Origin: Solen grandis
Lineage: Eukaryota > Mollusca > Bivalvia > Adapedonta > Solenidae
Length of the DNA: 64,000 nucleotides
NCBI GenBank assembly: GCA_021229015.1
Contig: CM037788.1
Coordinates: forward strand, 44,188,696 to 44,252,695
Reading direction: 5' to 3'
Positions 43,501 through 46,500 of this stretch are shown here, in pieces. The notes below the pieces were generated by a model. The model ran no database searches. It was not told where the DNA came from and worked only from the letters and a program-made list of their open reading frames with translations. The number at the start of each line of letters is the position of its first letter. Within the stretch, counting starts at the first letter, position 1. Position numbers and translations under genes: made by a program.

Positions 43501-46500
43501 CCAAGGTAAAAGTTTTTAACTGGTTTTTTTGGGGGGTTTTTTTTGAAGAAAAAAAAGGAGATAAATATGGTCAAAATGGACCTAAGAGTTATGGCTTTTG
43601 ATGGGAATGTATCTCTTATGATAATGAACAAAAGTTTTAATATTTTAGGAGTCATGGCCAATGTTAATTTTTTATGACAACAACGCCATTGACAATGCTG
43701 CGGACAACACCAGAGTGCTGACATTACCATGACTTTTTTTTTTTTCTTCTAAAAACAGACAAGCTAATTACTACCAAATGGACAAAAGGAAAATTATTCT
43801 ATCAAATGAACAAAAGGGACATGATTCTACCAAATGAATAAATGGCACACAATTCTACAAAATGGATGAGTGAAACAAGGTTCAACATACCAAATGAACG
43901 AAGAGAACAGCGTACAGATGATATATCAAACAGAGCATTGGCTTGTGGATTAATTTGACCCCCAAAGTTGAATTCCTGGACTGGGAGGACTTCGTTGTTT
44001 ATTTCAAATCCATAATCAATGCTATAGAAAAAACAACAACTCTTTACCTACAACATCAATAGCCTACTAACTATACATTTAATATTCATCATTAAACAAA
44101 TAGATCCTCCATTATTTTATACAATTCAAAAATGTTGAATCTGAGTACAGGTAAAGAAAAAAAGTATTTCTTGCTTTAATGATGATGTAAATATTATTCT
44201 TGTCAAAACCCCTGGCACATATTGAGCTTGGTTTCCAAAATGAAAACAAGCTACCTGAAGTTTTTTTCTGAAAGCGCATTAGGGGTGACACAATATGGGT
44301 GAAGCATACCTTGGTATACTGTGCATCAGGGCTGTCAAGAGCATCTATCTGACAGATGCTTGTTGGAATTGACTTCAGAAAAAACCTGACCATGACATCT
44401 TGTTTTCAAATGATTAAATGATGGGAAAAGAAGACTGCTTTTGTCAATGATCATGAAATAAGACAGATAAGTAAAAGTGCTGTCAAATACTGTATCTCTT
44501 TACAATTTTTTTGTTGTTAACAAAGGTTTACCAGTATACCTGTGTACACCAACATTCCTAAAATACATATAAATACATGAACATGTTATATTTCAATTGA
44601 TACAAGCTTGACGAAAGCATTATGACTGGAATACCTTTGCTCATGTCTCACTAGCTGTTCTTGGCAGTGTTCCTTGCAATGTGACCATTGCCTAACTTTG
44701 TATTTACATTTCTAACATGGCTGGCAGTACAGAAAGAAAGAAAAAGGATAGAAAGATATTCACGTTTGTGGTCCAAGCTTGTCACAGTGACATTTGTGTA
44801 GCTCTGGACATGTTCGGGTCAGTAAACACCCGCATCCCTCCATTGAGGAGTTGCCTGCAATACCAAAACTGACAGACTTCTTGCTTCCATAGGTGTTGTA
44901 GAATGTGATACCCGGGTGGATAGGAGAATGGTAGCATTCATACATCATATCCTGTGATAATAATGATGGGACATTCTAGCCTTGGTCTAATGATGTCTGA
45001 CTAGACACACCAAACAATTAGAGACTTGGATATATATGAACTACAACTTCATTCTGTATTTCAACATTTTATATTCAATGTCACCTATTATCTCTCTTAG
45101 TAGTAAAAACAGAAATCTCAACATAGAACCAATCAGCTTCCAATAGGCATGAACATTTATATTATATGCTGTTAACCCTGTAATTCATATAGACTCATTT
45201 TGACACATTGGCAAATAAGTTCTCTTATTTATGAACACTATGAGGGTTTAAAATTTTTCTGTGAATACAAACAACAGTAAGATCTCTGTTTTAACACCAT
45301 GAGGTTTTAAAAATGTGGCTGTGCTTCATTTAGAATACAAACAACTTTGTCACAGTAAGTTCTCCTTTTTTGAACACCATGAGGTTTAAAAATGTGGCTA
45401 TGTTGTGTAACTATGGTATTAGAACATTAAACGAGAGATTATATAAAAAAAAATTAAAAATAATTCAAATTACAATAAGATTAGGAACAGTGGTCATATG
45501 ATTCCTCGAGGTCATGCAGGATCTGTAAAAAAACTCGCAGAATCCCCGTATTCGAAAAATCATTAATGTCAAAATACATTTACCTTTGTTGATACCTTCA
45601 ACGTTGTCTTTTCATAATTATTTTGTTACGTTTAGCCTTTAATAAAACTTTTTAATCATAAAATATCTTCAACCATTATAAAAATAACATGATCATAGCT
45701 TTCATTTTGAGAATTAAGTCAGAAACAAGGATTTTTTTTACCGATAATATGATTGAAACACTTTGTTTTAGTTTGTGTATATGGCGGCTTCGCATATTTT
45801 TACATTCTTTTAATAAACACTAAACATTATGCTGTGGTTTTCCAAATTTATGATTACAGAGATAAAGAACGTCACACAAACAAAAGCGGCTCATTTTAAT
45901 GATAAATGATTAATCATGCAGACCCATCACAGTTTGCCACATGATCAGCAGGTGCAAGAATACGTTTTACATGGCCATGTTGATATAACGATTCACCTTT
46001 GTACTCTCTGGAGCATTGACAATGTGCGAAAACAAATACAAAACCATCTTGACCAAGGTGTTAATTAAAAGTACCTGTGGTCATAGGGGTGGAGTATGGT
46101 TGTCAAGGAGATACAGGTAGGTTTTGATATCAACTTTGAGGAATCGCATAGAAATTATATAGGATATACTGTCTTGGGACCAAGGACAGAGCTTGAGGAT
46201 TCCAAAACCACATGTTTGAAGAATCGCCCATAAATTTATATAGAAAAAGAAGGGCTAAATCAAGGGACCAAGCTTGTAGCTTGAATCATCGCAGGTATTC
46301 AATGAATCGCCACATTGAGGAATCGCGTGACCACTGTACTGTGCAGTAAAATCTCACTAATAAGACCAATATTGCAACCACTGACATTATCAAATCATAC
46401 CTAATGTTACAGTTATATCATCAAACATTGATCAAATTCACTTTTTTTATTTTATTAAAATAAAATGTGTTATATCTATATTGTTTTTTCCTCAATAACA